This document shows, piece by piece, positions 33,823-43,589 of a stretch of DNA of 64,000 nt. The notes beneath the pieces were generated by a model. The model had not been told where the DNA came from. It ran no database searches and was given only the letters and a program-made list of their open reading frames with translations. Every line of letters begins with the position of its first letter. Position 1 is the first letter of the stretch. Location: positions 1,116,001 to 1,180,000 of the forward strand of contig NZ_CP022527.1 in assembly GCF_002237445.1 (NCBI RefSeq), in the 5' to 3' direction. The position numbers were made by a program, and so were the translations under genes. This stretch comes from Neisseria sp. KEM232. Its GTDB lineage: Bacteria; Pseudomonadota; Gammaproteobacteria; Burkholderiales; Neisseriaceae.

Positions 33823-35028
33823 ATGCACATCCTCCTCCTCCCCTCCTGGTATCCCGAAACGCCCGACTCCCTCGACGGCATCTTCTTCCGCCAACAGGCG
33901 CACGCCCTCGCCCGCGCCGGCCTGCGCGTCGGCGTCGTCGCACCTCTGTTCCGCTCGCCGCGCCGCTGGCGCGAAATCCTCACAGGCCGCTACGGCGAAA
34001 ACATCTTTTCAGAAACGTCATCCCCGCACGCCTCAGGCGGGGACTGCCTCATTCCCACCTACACCGCCCACAACACCTACCTCTGCCCGCCCCTGCCCCA
34101 TTTCGACCGCGAACGTTGGCTCGCCGCCGGCATGCGCCTGTTCGGGCGCTACCTCAAAGAACAAGGCCGCCCCGACCTCCTGCACGTCCACGCCGTCAAC
34201 CACGGCGGCATCCTCGCCCGTCGCATCGCCGCCAAACACAATATCCCCTATATCGTCACCGAACACAGCAGCACCTACGCGCGCGGCCTCATCCGCCGCT
34301 GGCAGCGCCCCGCCATGAACCAAGCGGCGGCAGGCGCGGCGGTGCGGCTGGCCGTCAGCCCCGCCTTCTGCCGCCTGCTCGAAAGCGAATACCCCGGCCT
34401 GAACTGGCAATACCTGCCCAACATCCTCGGCGCAGACTTCGCCGAACCCTTTACCGCCCAAAGGCCGTCTGAAAACCAAACAAGCGACACCTTCACCTTC
34501 TGTTCCGTCGGCCGCCTCGACCACAACAAAGGCTTCGACATCCTTCTTGACGCCTTCGCCCGCGCCCTGCAAAGCCAACCCGCCCTGCGCCTCGAAATCG
34601 GCGGCGGCGGCAACGAACTGGGCAATTTGCAAAACCAGGCAGGCCGTCTGAACATCGCACACGCCGTCACCTTCCACGGCGCACTCGTCCCCGCCGACGT
34701 GCGCCGCCTCATGCGCCGCAGCGATGCCTTCGTCCTCGCCAGCCGCAGCGAAACCTTCGGCGTCGTCTTTATCGAAGCCCTGTCGCAGGGACTACCCATC
34801 GCCGCCACCCGCTGCGGCGGCCCTGAAGGCATCGTCAACGACGGCAACGGCCTCCTCGTCCCACCCGAAAACCCCGAAGCCCTCGCCTCCGCCCTGCTCG
34901 AACTGCACGCTAACTGCCGCCGCTACGACCGCGAAACCCTGCGCGCCCACTGCCTCGCCGAATACGGCGAAGCCGCCGTCACAGGCCGTCTGAAAGAAAT
35001 CTACCGGCAAGTGCTGCAGCAGGACTGA
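33823..35028 (+). CDS. glycosyltransferase family 4
   Basis: 401 residues, GT-B fold: N-terminal MHILLLPSWYPETPDSLDG with FFRQQAHALARAG, and C-terminal donor site VLASRSETFGVVFIEALSQG with GGPEGIVNDGNG. Probably adds a hexose to a surface glycan or lipid. Residues about 65-75 (SETSSPHASGG) are encoded by a dRS3-like repeat, apparently an insertion in the acceptor domain. Three further DUS copies are translated (QRPSENQT, AGRLNIA, TGRLKEI). Confidence 0.88.
   Translation: MHILLLPSWYPETPDSLDGIFFRQQAHALARAGLRVGVVAPLFRSPRRWREILTGRYGENIFSETSSPHASGGDCLIPTYTAHNTYLCPPLPHFDRERWLAAGMRLFGRYLKEQGRPDLLHVHAVNHGGILARRIAAKHNIPYIVTEHSSTYARGLIRRWQRPAMNQAAAGAAVRLAVSPAFCRLLESEYPGLNWQYLPNILGADFAEPFTAQRPSENQTSDTFTFCSVGRLDHNKGFDILLDAFARALQSQPALRLEIGGGGNELGNLQNQAGRLNIAHAVTFHGALVPADVRRLMRRSDAFVLASRSETFGVVFIEALSQGLPIAATRCGGPEGIVNDGNGLLVPPENPEALASALLELHANCRRYDRETLRAHCLAEYGEAAVTGRLKEIYRQVLQQD
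34006..34051 (+). repeat. dRS3-like repeat inside the GT4 coding sequence
   Basis: TTTCAGAAACGTCATCCCCG (34007-34026) followed by a complementary CGGGG arm, almost the same as the minus-strand sequence at 9341-9361. In frame, it adds residues without a stop. Confidence 0.5.
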
Positions 35029-35182
35029 GGCCGTCTGAAAACGGTTCGGACGCAGACACACGGCTTGCGCTTGTACCAAATCCCGCCGTGTCTGTCGGAA
35101 TATCCGAAACCGTATGTACCGCCGCGCAACACCCCGCCTGATGCAGTAAAGGCCGTCTGAAACCCGTTCAGACGGCCTTTCC

Positions 35183-35211
35183 TTTACCGAACCTTTACAT
35201 TGTCGGATAAT
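35183..35211 (+). promoter_or_regulatory. promoter of pgk
   Basis: TTTACC (35183-35188), 17-base spacer, GATAAT (35206-35211), 40 bases upstream of the pgk start. The -35 is next to a DUS. Confidence 0.55.
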
Positions 35212-35250
35212 GCGCGTTTTGCTTCATCCGACTACGCAAGGAATCCCATC

Positions 35251-36429
35251 ATGGCATTTTTGAAACTCACCGACCAAAACGTTTCCGGCAAAACCGTACT
35301 TATCCGCGCCGACATGAACGTACCGTTTAAAGACGGCAAAATCAGCGACGACACGCGCATCCGCGCCTCGCTCGCTTCCATCCGCTACTGCCTCGACAAC
35401 GGCGCGGCGGTTATCGTGATGACCCACCTCGGCCGCCCCACCGAAGGCGAATTCCACCCCGAAGACGATGTTGCCCCCGTGGCCGCGCATCTGGGCGCGC
35501 TGTTGGGCAAAGAAATCAAAGTGTTCAACGACTGGCGCGAAAACAAACCCGTTTTGCAGGCGGGCGAAGTGGCGATGCTGCAAAACGTGCGCGTCAACAA
35601 AGGCGAAAAGAAAAACGATGCCGGATTGGGCAAAGCCTATGCCGCTTTGTGCGATATTTTTGTGAACGACGCATTCGGCACGGCGCACCGCGCCCAAGCT
35701 TCCACCGAAGCCGTAGCCACAGCCGCGCCGCTTGCCTGCGCGGGCGTATTGATGGCGGGCGAACTCGATGCGCTGGGCAAGGCCTTGAAAAACCCTGCCC
35801 GCCCGATGGCCGCCGTGGTTGCCGGCAGCAAGGTTTCCACCAAACTCACTATTCTCGACTCGCTGGCCGACAAGGTTGACCAGCTTATCGTGGGCGGCGG
35901 CATCGCCAACACCTTCCTGTTCGCTTCGGGCAAACCCATCGGCAAATCGCTGGCCGAGCACGATTTGGTGGAAGAATCGAAAAAAATCATGGCGAAAATG
36001 GCGGCCAAAGGCGGCAGCGTGCCCCTGCCGGTGGACGTGGTGGTGGCCAAAGAATTTGCCGCCGACGCGGAAGCAACCGTCAAAAACATCGACGATGTGG
36101 CGGCCGACGACATGATTCTCGACATCGGCCCGAAATCCGCCGCCGAACTCTCCGCGCTGCTGCAACAGGCAGGCACCATCGTGTGGAACGGGCCGGTAGG
36201 CGTGTTTGAGTTTGACCAATTTGCAGGCGGCACCAAAGCACTGGCCGATGCCGTTGCCCAAAGCAGCGGCTTCTCCATCGCCGGCGGCGGCGACACACTG
36301 GCGGCCATCGCCAAATTCGGCGTAACCGAGCGCATCGGCTACATCTCCACCGGCGGCGGCGCGTTCCTCGAATTTTTGGAAGGCAAAGAGCTGCCCGCCG
36401 TGGCCGCGCTGGAAAAACGCGACGCGTAA
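35251..36429 (+). CDS. pgk: phosphoglycerate kinase
   Basis: 392 residues from [20 protein letters not shown] (AAGGAATCCCATC precedes). Signature [15 protein letters not shown], the AHRAQAST triose-phosphate segment, [10 protein letters not shown], and the nucleotide-binding GPVGVFEF and SIAGGGDT motifs. Transfers phosphate from 1,3-bisphosphoglycerate to ADP; in Neisseria, which lacks phosphofructokinase activity, it mainly serves Entner-Doudoroff and gluconeogenic flux. The second reading-frame start at 35200 is unlikely. Confidence 0.97.
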   Translation: MAFLKLTDQNVSGKTVLIRADMNVPFKDGKISDDTRIRASLASIRYCLDNGAAVIVMTHLGRPTEGEFHPEDDVAPVAAHLGALLGKEIKVFNDWRENKPVLQAGEVAMLQNVRVNKGEKKNDAGLGKAYAALCDIFVNDAFGTAHRAQASTEAVATAAPLACAGVLMAGELDALGKALKNPARPMAAVVAGSKVSTKLTILDSLADKVDQLIVGGGIANTFLFASGKPIGKSLAEHDLVEESKKIMAKMAAKGGSVPLPVDVVVAKEFAADAEATVKNIDDVAADDMILDIGPKSAAELSALLQQAGTIVWNGPVGVFEFDQFAGGTKALADAVAQSSGFSIAGGGDTLAAIAKFGVTERIGYISTGGGAFLEFLEGKELPAVAALEKRDA

Positions 36430-36543
36430 GGTTGGAAACGTTCTCAGACGGCCTTTGTACAAAATGGCCGTCTGAGAACGGGCAAACCGCCGTTTTGCCG
36501 TTTGCGCGGCGCTTGGAAAACCGTTGGTGCGGCAGACATGAAA

Positions 36544-36583
36544 AGGCCGTCTGAAAGCCCTGTTTCGGGTTTTCAGACGGCCT
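36544..36583 (-). terminator. DUS-pair terminator of lpxB
   Basis: AGGCCGTCTGAA (36544-36555) and complement (36572-36583), loop arms AGCCC/CGGGT partly paired. A second, imperfect pair (CCGTCTGAGAA) lies at about 36453-36480 after pgk. Confidence 0.65.
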
Positions 36584-36594
36584 TTTTGTGCGTC

Positions 36595-37752
36595 TCAGAT
36601 TGCCACGTCTGCTTCTTCCAGCACGTTTTGCGCCGCCAGCGCGGCGGTGTCTTTGCGTAGGGTGAGGTGCAGTTCGCGGAAGTCGTTTTCCAGCGCGGCG
36701 ACGGCTTCGGGCGATTCGTACCACTTGATCAGCGCGTCGGCCAAAAGCGCGGGTTTGGCTTTGCCCTGCAACAGCTCGGGCACGGCTTCGCGTCCGAGCA
36801 GGATGTTGGGCAGGCCGACGTGCGGCACTTTGATTTTGCGCTTCACATAGGCGTAGGTGAGCGGCGAGATTTTGTAGCTGATGACCATCGGCCGCTTGCA
36901 CAGGGCGACTTCCAATGTAGCCGTGCCGCTGGTGACGAGCACGGCGTCGGCGGCGGTGCAGGCCAGGTCGGTGTGGGTGGTCATCAGTTGGATCGGCAGG
37001 CGTTTGTAGGCGTCTTTGGCTAAGATTTCCATCAGGCGCACGCGGGTGGCGTGGGTGGCGACGGGCAGCAGGAAGCGGGCGGCGGGCAGGCGTTGCAGAA
37101 CGAGGGCGGCCGTCTGAAAAAAGACGGGCGCCATGTAGTCGATTTCGCTGACGCGGCTGCCGGGCAGCAGGGCGAAAACGGGCGTTTGCGGGTCGAGCTT
37201 CATTTTGGCACGGGCGGCGGCGCGGTCGGCTTGCAGCGGCAGGGTCTGCGCCATCGGGTGGCCGACAAATTCCGCCCGCCCGCCCGCGTCGCGGTAGAGC
37301 TGCGGTTCCATCGGGAAGAGACACAGCACGCGGTTGGCCTGTTTGACGATGCTGTTTACCCGCTCGCGCCGCCACGCCCACACGGAGGGGCTGACGTAAT
37401 GCACGGTGGCGATGCCCGCCGCTTTCAGACGGCCTTCCACGGCTAGGTTGAAATCGGGCGCGTCGATGCCGACGAACACGTCGGGGCGCAGGCGCAGCAT
37501 GTCGGCGGTCAAACCTTTGCGGATTTTCAGGATTTCGGGCAGGCGTTTCACCACTTCGGCAAAGCCGCGCACGGCGAGTTTTTCCTGATCGTAAAGGCTC
37601 TCGAAGCCGAGCTTGGCCATGCGCGCGCCGCCGATGCCGGTGAACCGCGCCTGCGGGCAGCGGGCGCGTATCGCTTCGATCAGGTGCGCGCCGAGCAGAT
37701 CGCCGGAGGCTTCGCCCGCGCACAGGGCAATAAGGGGGGAGGGGGCAGTCAT
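36595..37752 (-). CDS. lpxB: lipid-A-disaccharide synthase
   Basis: 385 residues from MTAPSPLIALCAGEASGDLL. Family motifs: GEASGDLLGA, GIDAPDFNL, YVSPSVWAWRRERV, FPMEPQLY, FVGHPMAQTL, and the C-terminal LVTSGTATLEVAL. Joins UDP-2,3-diacylglucosamine and lipid X at the inner membrane in lipid A synthesis. The frame is open to 37890 but the upstream part has no coding character. A coding DUS gives VEGRLKAAG. Confidence 0.96.
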   Translation of the reverse strand: MTAPSPLIALCAGEASGDLLGAHLIEAIRARCPQARFTGIGGARMAKLGFESLYDQEKLAVRGFAEVVKRLPEILKIRKGLTADMLRLRPDVFVGIDAPDFNLAVEGRLKAAGIATVHYVSPSVWAWRRERVNSIVKQANRVLCLFPMEPQLYRDAGGRAEFVGHPMAQTLPLQADRAAARAKMKLDPQTPVFALLPGSRVSEIDYMAPVFFQTAALVLQRLPAARFLLPVATHATRVRLMEILAKDAYKRLPIQLMTTHTDLACTAADAVLVTSGTATLEVALCKRPMVISYKISPLTYAYVKRKIKVPHVGLPNILLGREAVPELLQGKAKPALLADALIKWYESPEAVAALENDFRELHLTLRKDTAALAAQNVLEEADVAI

Positions 37753-37810
37753 GTGTTTGGAAAGGTTTTGTTTTTGTAAAGCGCGGCATTGTACTGGAAA
37801 ACATGCTTTG

Positions 37811-37839
37811 AGGCCGTCTGAAACCCTTTCAGACGGCCT
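37811..37839. repeat. inverted DUS pair between lpxB and prfB
   Basis: AGGCCGTCTGAA (37811-37822) and complement (37828-37839). The two genes diverge, so this pair lies in a promoter region rather than a terminator position. Confidence 0.6.
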
Positions 37840-37901
37840 CAAATGGCGGAAAACGGGCGAATCCTTTAAAATGCGCCCCTTATTCAACAAGCAGAAGCAT
37901 T

Positions 37902-39005
37902 ATGGAAGCCGAACGCATCAACCAGCTCAACAACCAGCTCGACGACCTCGAACAGCGCAGCGCCGACATCCGCGACTATCTGGACTACCAGGGCAAAAAA
38001 GACCGCCTGGAAGAAGTGGTCGGCCTCTCCGAAGACCCCGATCTGTGGAACGACCCCAAACGCGCGCAGGAAATCGGAAAAGAGCGCAAAATCCTCGAAG
38101 GCGTGGTGCTCACCCTCGACGGCATCGCCTCGGGCATCGACGACAACCGCATGCTGATTGAAATGGCCGTCGAAGAAAACGACGCCGACGGCTTTGCCGC
38201 CATCGAAAACGACGTGGCCGAACTCGAAAAACAAATGGCCGGCCTCGAATTCAAACGCATGTTCAACCAACCCGCCGACCCCAACAACTGCTTCGTGGAC
38301 ATCACCGCAGGCGCAGGCGGCACCGAAGCCGAAGACTGGGCGGGCATGCTGCTTCGCATGTACACCCGCTATGCCGAGCGCAAAGGCTTCAAAGTGGAAG
38401 TGATCGAGCAGGACGACGGCGAAATCGCCGGCATCAACAACGCCACCCTCCGCCTCGAAGGCGAATACGCCTATGGTTTGCTGCGCACCGAAACCGGCGT
38501 GCACCGCCTCGTGCGCTACTCGCCCTTCGATTCCAACAACAAACGCCACACCTCCTTTGCCTCCGTCTTCGTCTATCCCGAAGTGGACGACAGCTTCGAA
38601 GTCGAAATCAACCCCGCCGATTTGCGCACCGACACCTACCGCGCATCGGGCGCGGGCGGACAGCACATCAACAAAACCGACTCCGCCGTGCGCATCACCC
38701 ACATTCCCACCGGCATCGTCGTCCAATCGCAATCCAGCCGCTCGCAGCACGAAAACCGCCGCATCGTGATGGAAATGCTGCGCTCCAAACTGTTCGAGTT
38801 GGAAATGCGCAAGCGCAACGAAGAAAAACAGGCGCTCGAAGAAGGCAAATCCGATGTCGGCTGGGGCAGCCAAATCCGCTCCTACGTGCTCGACTCCTCG
38901 CGCATCAAAGACCTGCGCACCGGGCACGAAGTCGGCAACACCAAAGCCGTGCTCGACGGCGATTTGGACGGCTTTATCGAAGCCAGCCTGAAACAAGGCG
39001 TGTAA
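37902..39005 (+). CDS. prfB: peptide chain release factor 2
   Basis: 367 residues read in one frame, without the programmed +1 frameshift (in-frame UGA near codon 26) of E. coli prf[10 protein letters not shown] is the peptidyl-tRNA hydrolysis motif and the stop-recognition SPF occurs in [10 protein letters not shown]. Recognises UGA and UAA. The stretch [15 protein letters not shown] after GGQ is family typical. Start at the ATG at 37902. Confidence 0.97.
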   Translation: MEAERINQLNNQLDDLEQRSADIRDYLDYQGKKDRLEEVVGLSEDPDLWNDPKRAQEIGKERKILEGVVLTLDGIASGIDDNRMLIEMAVEENDADGFAAIENDVAELEKQMAGLEFKRMFNQPADPNNCFVDITAGAGGTEAEDWAGMLLRMYTRYAERKGFKVEVIEQDDGEIAGINNATLRLEGEYAYGLLRTETGVHRLVRYSPFDSNNKRHTSFASVFVYPEVDDSFEVEINPADLRTDTYRASGAGGQHINKTDSAVRITHIPTGIVVQSQSSRSQHENRRIVMEMLRSKLFELEMRKRNEEKQALEEGKSDVGWGSQIRSYVLDSSRIKDLRTGHEVGNTKAVLDGDLDGFIEASLKQGV

Positions 39006-39011
39006 TCTTCA

Positions 39012-39163
39012 GGGTGTGTTTTGCGGGACGGTTTTTTGAGTAAAAAATGCCCGAATGCAAGGAAAAAAGCACAGCAAGGTTGGGCACCTTGCGAGCATTT
39101 TTGACACGGCAGGCGGGTATTTTTTGCCAAAAACACCGCCGCAAGCCGAATGTCAACACACCC
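39012..39163. repeat. 152-bp element with inverted ends (MITE candidate)
   Basis: Bounded by GGGTGTGTT (39012-39020) and AACACACCC (39155-39163). Inside are a small stem (CAAGGT/ACCTTG) and two near-symmetrical arms (TTTTTTGAGTAAAAAATGCC and TATTTTTTGCCAAAAACACC). No gene content. It is located just after prfB. Confidence 0.4.
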
Positions 39164-39164
39164 G

Positions 39165-39202
39165 AGGCCGTCTGAAAAGCATTTCGGACTTTCAGACGGC
39201 CT
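39165..39202 (+). terminator. DUS pair downstream of prfB
   Basis: AGGCCGTCTGAA (39165-39176) and complement (39191-39202), 33 bases before the next gene. Confidence 0.5.
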
Positions 39203-39234
39203 TTGCCACCCATCCGATACAGAAAGGAAACCCG

Positions 39235-39666
39235 ATGAAAAAACTTCTTCTGCCCCTGCTGGCACTCACCGCCGCCGCGCAACTGGCCGCCGCCCCCCTT
39301 TCCGCAGCCGACCAGGGCGAATACGTCCTGCTCGACCAAAACGAAAACCCCACCCCCATGCAGATGCAGTTTGCCCTCAACGGCAAACAATGGATCATGA
39401 ACGGCCGCGAAGCGGGCGGCCAATGGCAGCCCGTCTGCCGGGGCACGGGCGACTGCCGCCTCGCCACCTCCGCCAAAGGAGACGTTGAAAAATGGAAAAA
39501 ACACCTGCCCGCAAGCTGGCAACCGCACCACTTCGGCTGCATCAACAACAAAGCCTTCGCCTTCTGCCGCGTCGACCATGCCACTGAAGCGGGCCGCACC
39601 GGCTACTGGTGGTTTGCCCTCACCGACGGCAACATCGTCCCCCTGCCCGTCAACCGCATCAAATAA
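39235..39666 (+). CDS. secreted protein of unknown function
   Basis: 143 residues. AGAAAGGAAACCCG precedes MKKLLLPLLALTAAAQLAAA, a clear Sec signal peptide cut near LSAADQ. The mature part (about 118 residues) has four cysteines (VCRGTGDC, FGCINN, FAFCRV) that could make two disulfides, and many aromatic residues (GYWWFALTDGN). Not recognised. It sits between DUS hairpins and is probably monocistronic. Confidence 0.75.
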   Translation: MKKLLLPLLALTAAAQLAAAPLSAADQGEYVLLDQNENPTPMQMQFALNGKQWIMNGREAGGQWQPVCRGTGDCRLATSAKGDVEKWKKHLPASWQPHHFGCINNKAFAFCRVDHATEAGRTGYWWFALTDGNIVPLPVNRIK

Positions 39667-39682
39667 ACGAAACTGTACCGAA

Positions 39683-39709
39683 AGGCCGTCTGAAGCTTTC
39701 AGACGGCCT
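39683..39709 (+). terminator. DUS-pair terminator of the secreted protein gene
   Basis: AGGCCGTCTGAA (39683-39694) and complement (39698-39709) with a three-base loop. Confidence 0.65.
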
Positions 39710-39742
39710 TTGCACCGAATCCAAACTTTCAGACGGCCTCCC

Positions 39743-40042
39743 ATGACCGACACCGCCCCGCCCGACACCGCATGGAGCGTCTACCTCATCCTCTGCGGCA
39801 ACGGCTCGCTCTACTGCGGCATCAGCAACCGCCCCGCCGCACGCTTTGCCGCCCACCGCAACGGACGCGGCGCCCGCTACACCCGCATGCACAAACCGCA
39901 ACAAATGCGCCTCACCGACAGCGGCCTCACCAAAAGCGCGGCGCAAAAACGCGAAGCGCAAATCAAACGCCTGGGCAAAGCCGAAAAAACCGCACTCTGG
40001 CAACACGCCGCCCCGCTCCCCGACACGGAAACCACCGCATGA
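39743..40042 (+). CDS. GIY-YIG nuclease superfamily protein (YhbQ-like)
   Basis: 99 residues, [20 protein letters not shown]. The GIY-YIG pattern appears as [27 protein letters not shown] with the GRGARYTR segment; this matches the UPF0213 family. Single-domain members may act on DNA repair structures. Its stop overlaps the ruvC start by four bases (ATGA), so the two are co-translated. Confidence 0.88.
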   Translation: MTDTAPPDTAWSVYLILCGNGSLYCGISNRPAARFAAHRNGRGARYTRMHKPQQMRLTDSGLTKSAAQKREAQIKRLGKAEKTALWQHAAPLPDTETTA

Positions 40043-40578
40043 CCGACCAACCCCTGCGCATCCTCGGCATCGACCCCGGCAGCCGCACCACCGGCTTCGG
40101 CATCATCGACATCGTCGGCCGCGAACATCACTATGTCGCCTCAGGCTGCATCAAAACCATCCCCGGCGACGAATTGGCCGGACGCATCGGCATCATCGTC
40201 GAAAACATCGGCCAAATCATCGAACAATACCGCCCGCAGCAGGCCGCCGTCGAAAAAGTGTTCGTCAACGCCAACCCCGCCTCCACCCTTATGCTCGGCC
40301 AGGCGCGCGGCGCGGCCGTCGCCGCCCTCGTCATCCGCGGCCTGCCCGTCTACGAATACACCGCCCTGCAAATCAAACAGGCCGTCGTCGGCCAGGGCAA
40401 AGCCGCCAAAGAGCAGGTTCAGCACATGGTCATACGCATGCTGCGCCTCTCCGGCACACCCCAGGCCGACGCCGCCGACGGCCTCGCCGCCGCCCTCACC
40501 CACGCCCTGCGCAACAACCCCCTCGCCGCCCGCCTCAACCCCGACGGCCTGCAAATCAAAGGCGGCCGCTTCCGCTGA
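40039..40578 (+). CDS. ruvC: Holliday junction resolvase RuvC
   Basis: 179 residues from [20 protein letters not shown]. The catalytic acidic residues are in [15 protein letters not shown] and [13 protein letters not shown]. Resolves Holliday junctions with RuvAB. The ATG overlaps the stop of the YhbQ-like gene. Followed by a DUS hairpin. Confidence 0.97.
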   Translation: MTDQPLRILGIDPGSRTTGFGIIDIVGREHHYVASGCIKTIPGDELAGRIGIIVENIGQIIEQYRPQQAAVEKVFVNANPASTLMLGQARGAAVAALVIRGLPVYEYTALQIKQAVVGQGKAAKEQVQHMVIRMLRLSGTPQADAADGLAAALTHALRNNPLAARLNPDGLQIKGGRFR

Positions 40579-40611
40579 ACCCGCCCCGCCGCTGTGCCGA
40601 CAGATAACAAA

Positions 40612-40640
40612 AGGCCGTCTGAAAAGGTTTCAGACGGCCT
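40612..40640. terminator. DUS-pair terminator between ruvC and the S24-like gene
   Basis: AGGCCGTCTGAA (40612-40623) and complement (40629-40640) between convergent genes. Confidence 0.7.
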
Positions 40641-40654
40641 TTTGCCATATTCAT

Positions 40655-41074
40655 TCAAATCCGCCGCCCGATATAGCGCACGCGGCCGACAACTTTCAGG
40701 CGGTTAAGGTCTTCGCCTTCGATAGTGATGTCGGGATATTCGGGGTTGTCGCAAGCCAGGATGATTTGGCGCAGCAGCAGTTTTACGCGGCGGACAAGGG
40801 AGCGGCTGCCGATTTGCAGGGCGTAGATGCCGCCGTCGGTAAGTTTGTTATCGGAGAAATCAACCAGCAATTCGCAACGCCCGTCCAGCGTCGGCTTCAT
40901 GGCTTCGCCGTGCACGCTGAATATGCCGCAGTGGTTTTTATCAATACCCAACTCGTCCATCAGCTCACGACTGAACAAAAGCGGCGGAGTAGCGGTGCTT
41001 TTTTCAGGCTGTATGGCTGTGCCGGGCGGGGTGTCGGTGAGCAGGTTGGAAGGGATGAAATCAGGTGTTTTCAT
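40655..41074 (-). CDS. S24/LexA-like protein without HTH and with altered catalytic dyad
   Basis: 139 residues. The C-terminal S24 fold is clear (SVHGEAMKPTLDGRCELLVDF, GGIYALQIGSRSLVRRVK, YPDITIEGEDLNRLKVVGRVRYIGR), as in phage repressors. But the nucleophile serine of the G-(D/E)-S-M box is Ala (GEAM), and the general-base lysine region reads SLVRRV. The first 35 residues are not a helix-turn-helix. It is probably non-cleaving; it could be a prophage remnant or a partner for another repressor. Low-quality DUS-like sequences lie upstream. Confidence 0.75.
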   Translation of the reverse strand: MKTPDFIPSNLLTDTPPGTAIQPEKSTATPPLLFSRELMDELGIDKNHCGIFSVHGEAMKPTLDGRCELLVDFSDNKLTDGGIYALQIGSRSLVRRVKLLLRQIILACDNPEYPDITIEGEDLNRLKVVGRVRYIGRRI

Positions 41075-41153
41075 GGGGTTTGTCTTTCAGGGATTGTGGG
41101 AGCGGCAGCTTGAAAGTGAATCTCAGGCTGCTTTGTTATGCTTTCAGACTGCC

Positions 41154-43424
41154 TTACCGCTTCAACTTGGCAAACGCATCGGCCATTGCGCTGTTTTGCG
41201 GAGCTTTGTTGTCGGTGTTGCGTTGGCTGCCTTTGCGGTTGCGCGGGTTTTCAGACGGCCTTTTGCCTGCTGCGCTTGATGCGGGGTCGTCTGAAAGGCG
41301 CATGGTCAGCGCGATGCGTTTGCGCGGCACGTCCACTTCCAGCACTTTCACTTTCACCACGTCGCCGGCTTTGACCACTTCGCGCGGGTCTTGCACGAAT
41401 TTGTTTGACAGGGCGGAGATGTGGACGAGGCCGTCTTGGTGCACGCCGATGTCCACAAATGCGCCGAAGTTGGCGACGTTGGAGACCACGCCTTCTAAAA
41501 TCATGCCGATTTCTAAATCTTTGATTTCGTGGATACCTTCGGCGAAATAGGCCGTCTGAAACTCGCCGCGCGGGTCGCGGCCGGGTTTTTCCAATTCTGC
41601 CAAAATGTCCAAAATGGTGGGCAGGCCGAAGCGCTCGTCGGTGAAATCGGCGGCGCGGATGTGTTTGATTTTTTCGCGGTTGCCGATGAGCTCGGCGGCG
41701 GTAATGCCTTGTTGCGCCAGCATTTTGGCGACGACGGGATAGGCTTCGGGGTGCACGGCGGATGCGTCCAGCGGCTCTTTGCCGCCGTTGATGCGCAAAA
41801 ATCCCGCCGCCTGCTCGAAGGTTTTTTCGCCGAGGCGCGGCACTTTGAGCAGTTTTTTGCGGCTGTCGAACGCGCCGTTTTCGTCGCGGTAGGCAACGAT
41901 GTTTTGCGCCAGCGTGGCGTTCAGCCCCGAAATGCGGGCGAGCAGCGGCGCGGAGGCGGTGTTCACGTCCACGCCCACGGCGTTCACGCAGTCTTCCACC
42001 ACGGCATCGAGCGATTTGGCAAGCTGGGCTTGGTTCACATCGTGCTGGTACTGGCCGACGCCGATGGATTTGGGGTCGATTTTCACGAGTTCGGCCAGCG
42101 GATCTTGCAGGCGGCGGGCGATGGATACCGCGCCGCGCAGGGCGACATCAAGCTCGGGGAACTCGCGGGCGGCAAGCTCGGAGGCGGAGTAGATGGACGC
42201 ACCCGCTTCGGAGACGACGATTTTGTGCAGCCCCATCTCGGGCAAACCGCGCACCAGTTCGCCCGCAAGTTTGTCGGTTTCGCGGCTGGCGGTGCCGTTG
42301 CCGATGGCGATGAGCTTCACGCCGTGCACCTTAATCAGGCGTGAGAGCGTGGCTAATAGATTGTTTTCTTGGTGCAAATAGACGATGGCGGTATCCAAAA
42401 GTTTGCCCGTATCATCGACCACCGCGCATTTCACGCCGTTGCGGTAGCCGGGGTCTAAGCCAAGCGTGGGCAGGCGGCCGGCCGGCGCGGCCAGCAGCAA
42501 GTCTTTGAGATTGCGGGAGAATACGGTAATCGCGTCATGGTCGGCGGCTTCTTTCAGACGGCCTAAGGCTTCGAGTTCTAATGACAGAAAAATCTTTGCG
42601 CGCCAAGTCAGGCGCACGGTGTCGCGCAGCCATTTGTGGCCGTCTGAAACGGCAAACTGCGCGGTAATCAGCTGCTCGTATTCGCTCGCTTGGGTAATCG
42701 GCGTGTCGTCGGCTTGATATTTGAGCGCGATGTTCAACACGCCTTCGTTGCGCCCGCGCAAAACCGCCAGCGCGCGGTGGCTGGGCATGGCGCGCACGGC
42801 TTCGCGGTGGTCAAAATAGTCTTTGAATTTCTCGCCTTTTTCTTCTTCGCCCGCGACAACCTGCGCGTGGATTTCGGCTTCGTTCCACAGCTTGTCGCGC
42901 AGCGTGCCGATGAGTTCCGCGTCTTCGGCAAACTGCTCCATCAGAATCGCGCGCGCGCCGTCCAGCGCGGCTTTGGTGTCGGATACGTTTTCGCTGACAA
43001 AGGGCGAGGCAGCGGCTTCTACGTCTTGCGGCTGCTCGTTTAACAGCAAATCCGCCAGCGGCTGCAAACCGTGTTCGCGCGCGGTTTGCGCCTTGGTGCG
43101 GCGTTTGGGTTTGTAGGGCAGATACAAATCTTCCAGCGCGGTTTTGTTGTCGGCGGCTTCAATCTGCGCCTGCAAATCGGGCGTGAGTTTGCCCTGTTCT
43201 TCAATGGATTTGAGCACGGCGGCGCGGCGCTCTTCCAATTCGCGCAGATACTGCAAACGCTCGGCAAGGGTGCGAAGCTGCGTGTCGTCCAAGCTGCCCG
43301 TGGCTTCCTTACGGTAGCGGGCGATAAAGGGCACGGTCGCGCCGTCGTCCAGCAGGGCAACGGCGGCTTCGATTTGGTCGGCAGTGGCGGAAAGTTCGGC
43401 GGCGAGGGTGGCGGTGATGTTCAT
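41154..43424 (-). CDS. tex: Tex-family RNA-binding transcription accessory protein
   Basis: 756 residues. Tex domain order: helical N-terminus, YqgF/RuvC-like core ([17 protein letters not shown]), helix-hairpin-helix region ([16 protein letters not shown]), and S1 domain near the C-terminus ([31 protein letters not shown]). The extreme C-terminus is a low-complexity tail with a DUS-encoded [13 protein letters not shown]. Tex associates with nucleic acid and affects toxin and stress genes in Bordetella. Monocistronic. Confidence 0.95.
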   Translation of the reverse strand: MNITATLAAELSATADQIEAAVALLDDGATVPFIARYRKEATGSLDDTQLRTLAERLQYLRELEERRAAVLKSIEEQGKLTPDLQAQIEAADNKTALEDLYLPYKPKRRTKAQTAREHGLQPLADLLLNEQPQDVEAAASPFVSENVSDTKAALDGARAILMEQFAEDAELIGTLRDKLWNEAEIHAQVVAGEEEKGEKFKDYFDHREAVRAMPSHRALAVLRGRNEGVLNIALKYQADDTPITQASEYEQLITAQFAVSDGHKWLRDTVRLTWRAKIFLSLELEALGRLKEAADHDAITVFSRNLKDLLLAAPAGRLPTLGLDPGYRNGVKCAVVDDTGKLLDTAIVYLHQENNLLATLSRLIKVHGVKLIAIGNGTASRETDKLAGELVRGLPEMGLHKIVVSEAGASIYSASELAAREFPELDVALRGAVSIARRLQDPLAELVKIDPKSIGVGQYQHDVNQAQLAKSLDAVVEDCVNAVGVDVNTASAPLLARISGLNATLAQNIVAYRDENGAFDSRKKLLKVPRLGEKTFEQAAGFLRINGGKEPLDASAVHPEAYPVVAKMLAQQGITAAELIGNREKIKHIRAADFTDERFGLPTILDILAELEKPGRDPRGEFQTAYFAEGIHEIKDLEIGMILEGVVSNVANFGAFVDIGVHQDGLVHISALSNKFVQDPREVVKAGDVVKVKVLEVDVPRKRIALTMRLSDDPASSAAGKRPSENPRNRKGSQRNTDNKAPQNSAMADAFAKLKR

Positions 43425-43589
43425 AGTGGGAATCTCTTGATCAATGCAAAGGGCGGGATTATAGCGGCAGGCTTTCCGCGCCCGAAAAGGCCGTCTGAAA
43501 ATTTTTTTTACGGCGGCGCGGAAATTCTGTAAGGTTTGCCGCTGCTGCGCGTCTAATGCCTATCCGAACCGTGAAAAAGGAGTACGACC

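Noticed and set aside
39772..40578. A longer RuvC beginning inside the GIY-YIG gene
   Set aside because: The ATG at 40039 gives the normal N-terminus and overlaps the previous stop by four bases.
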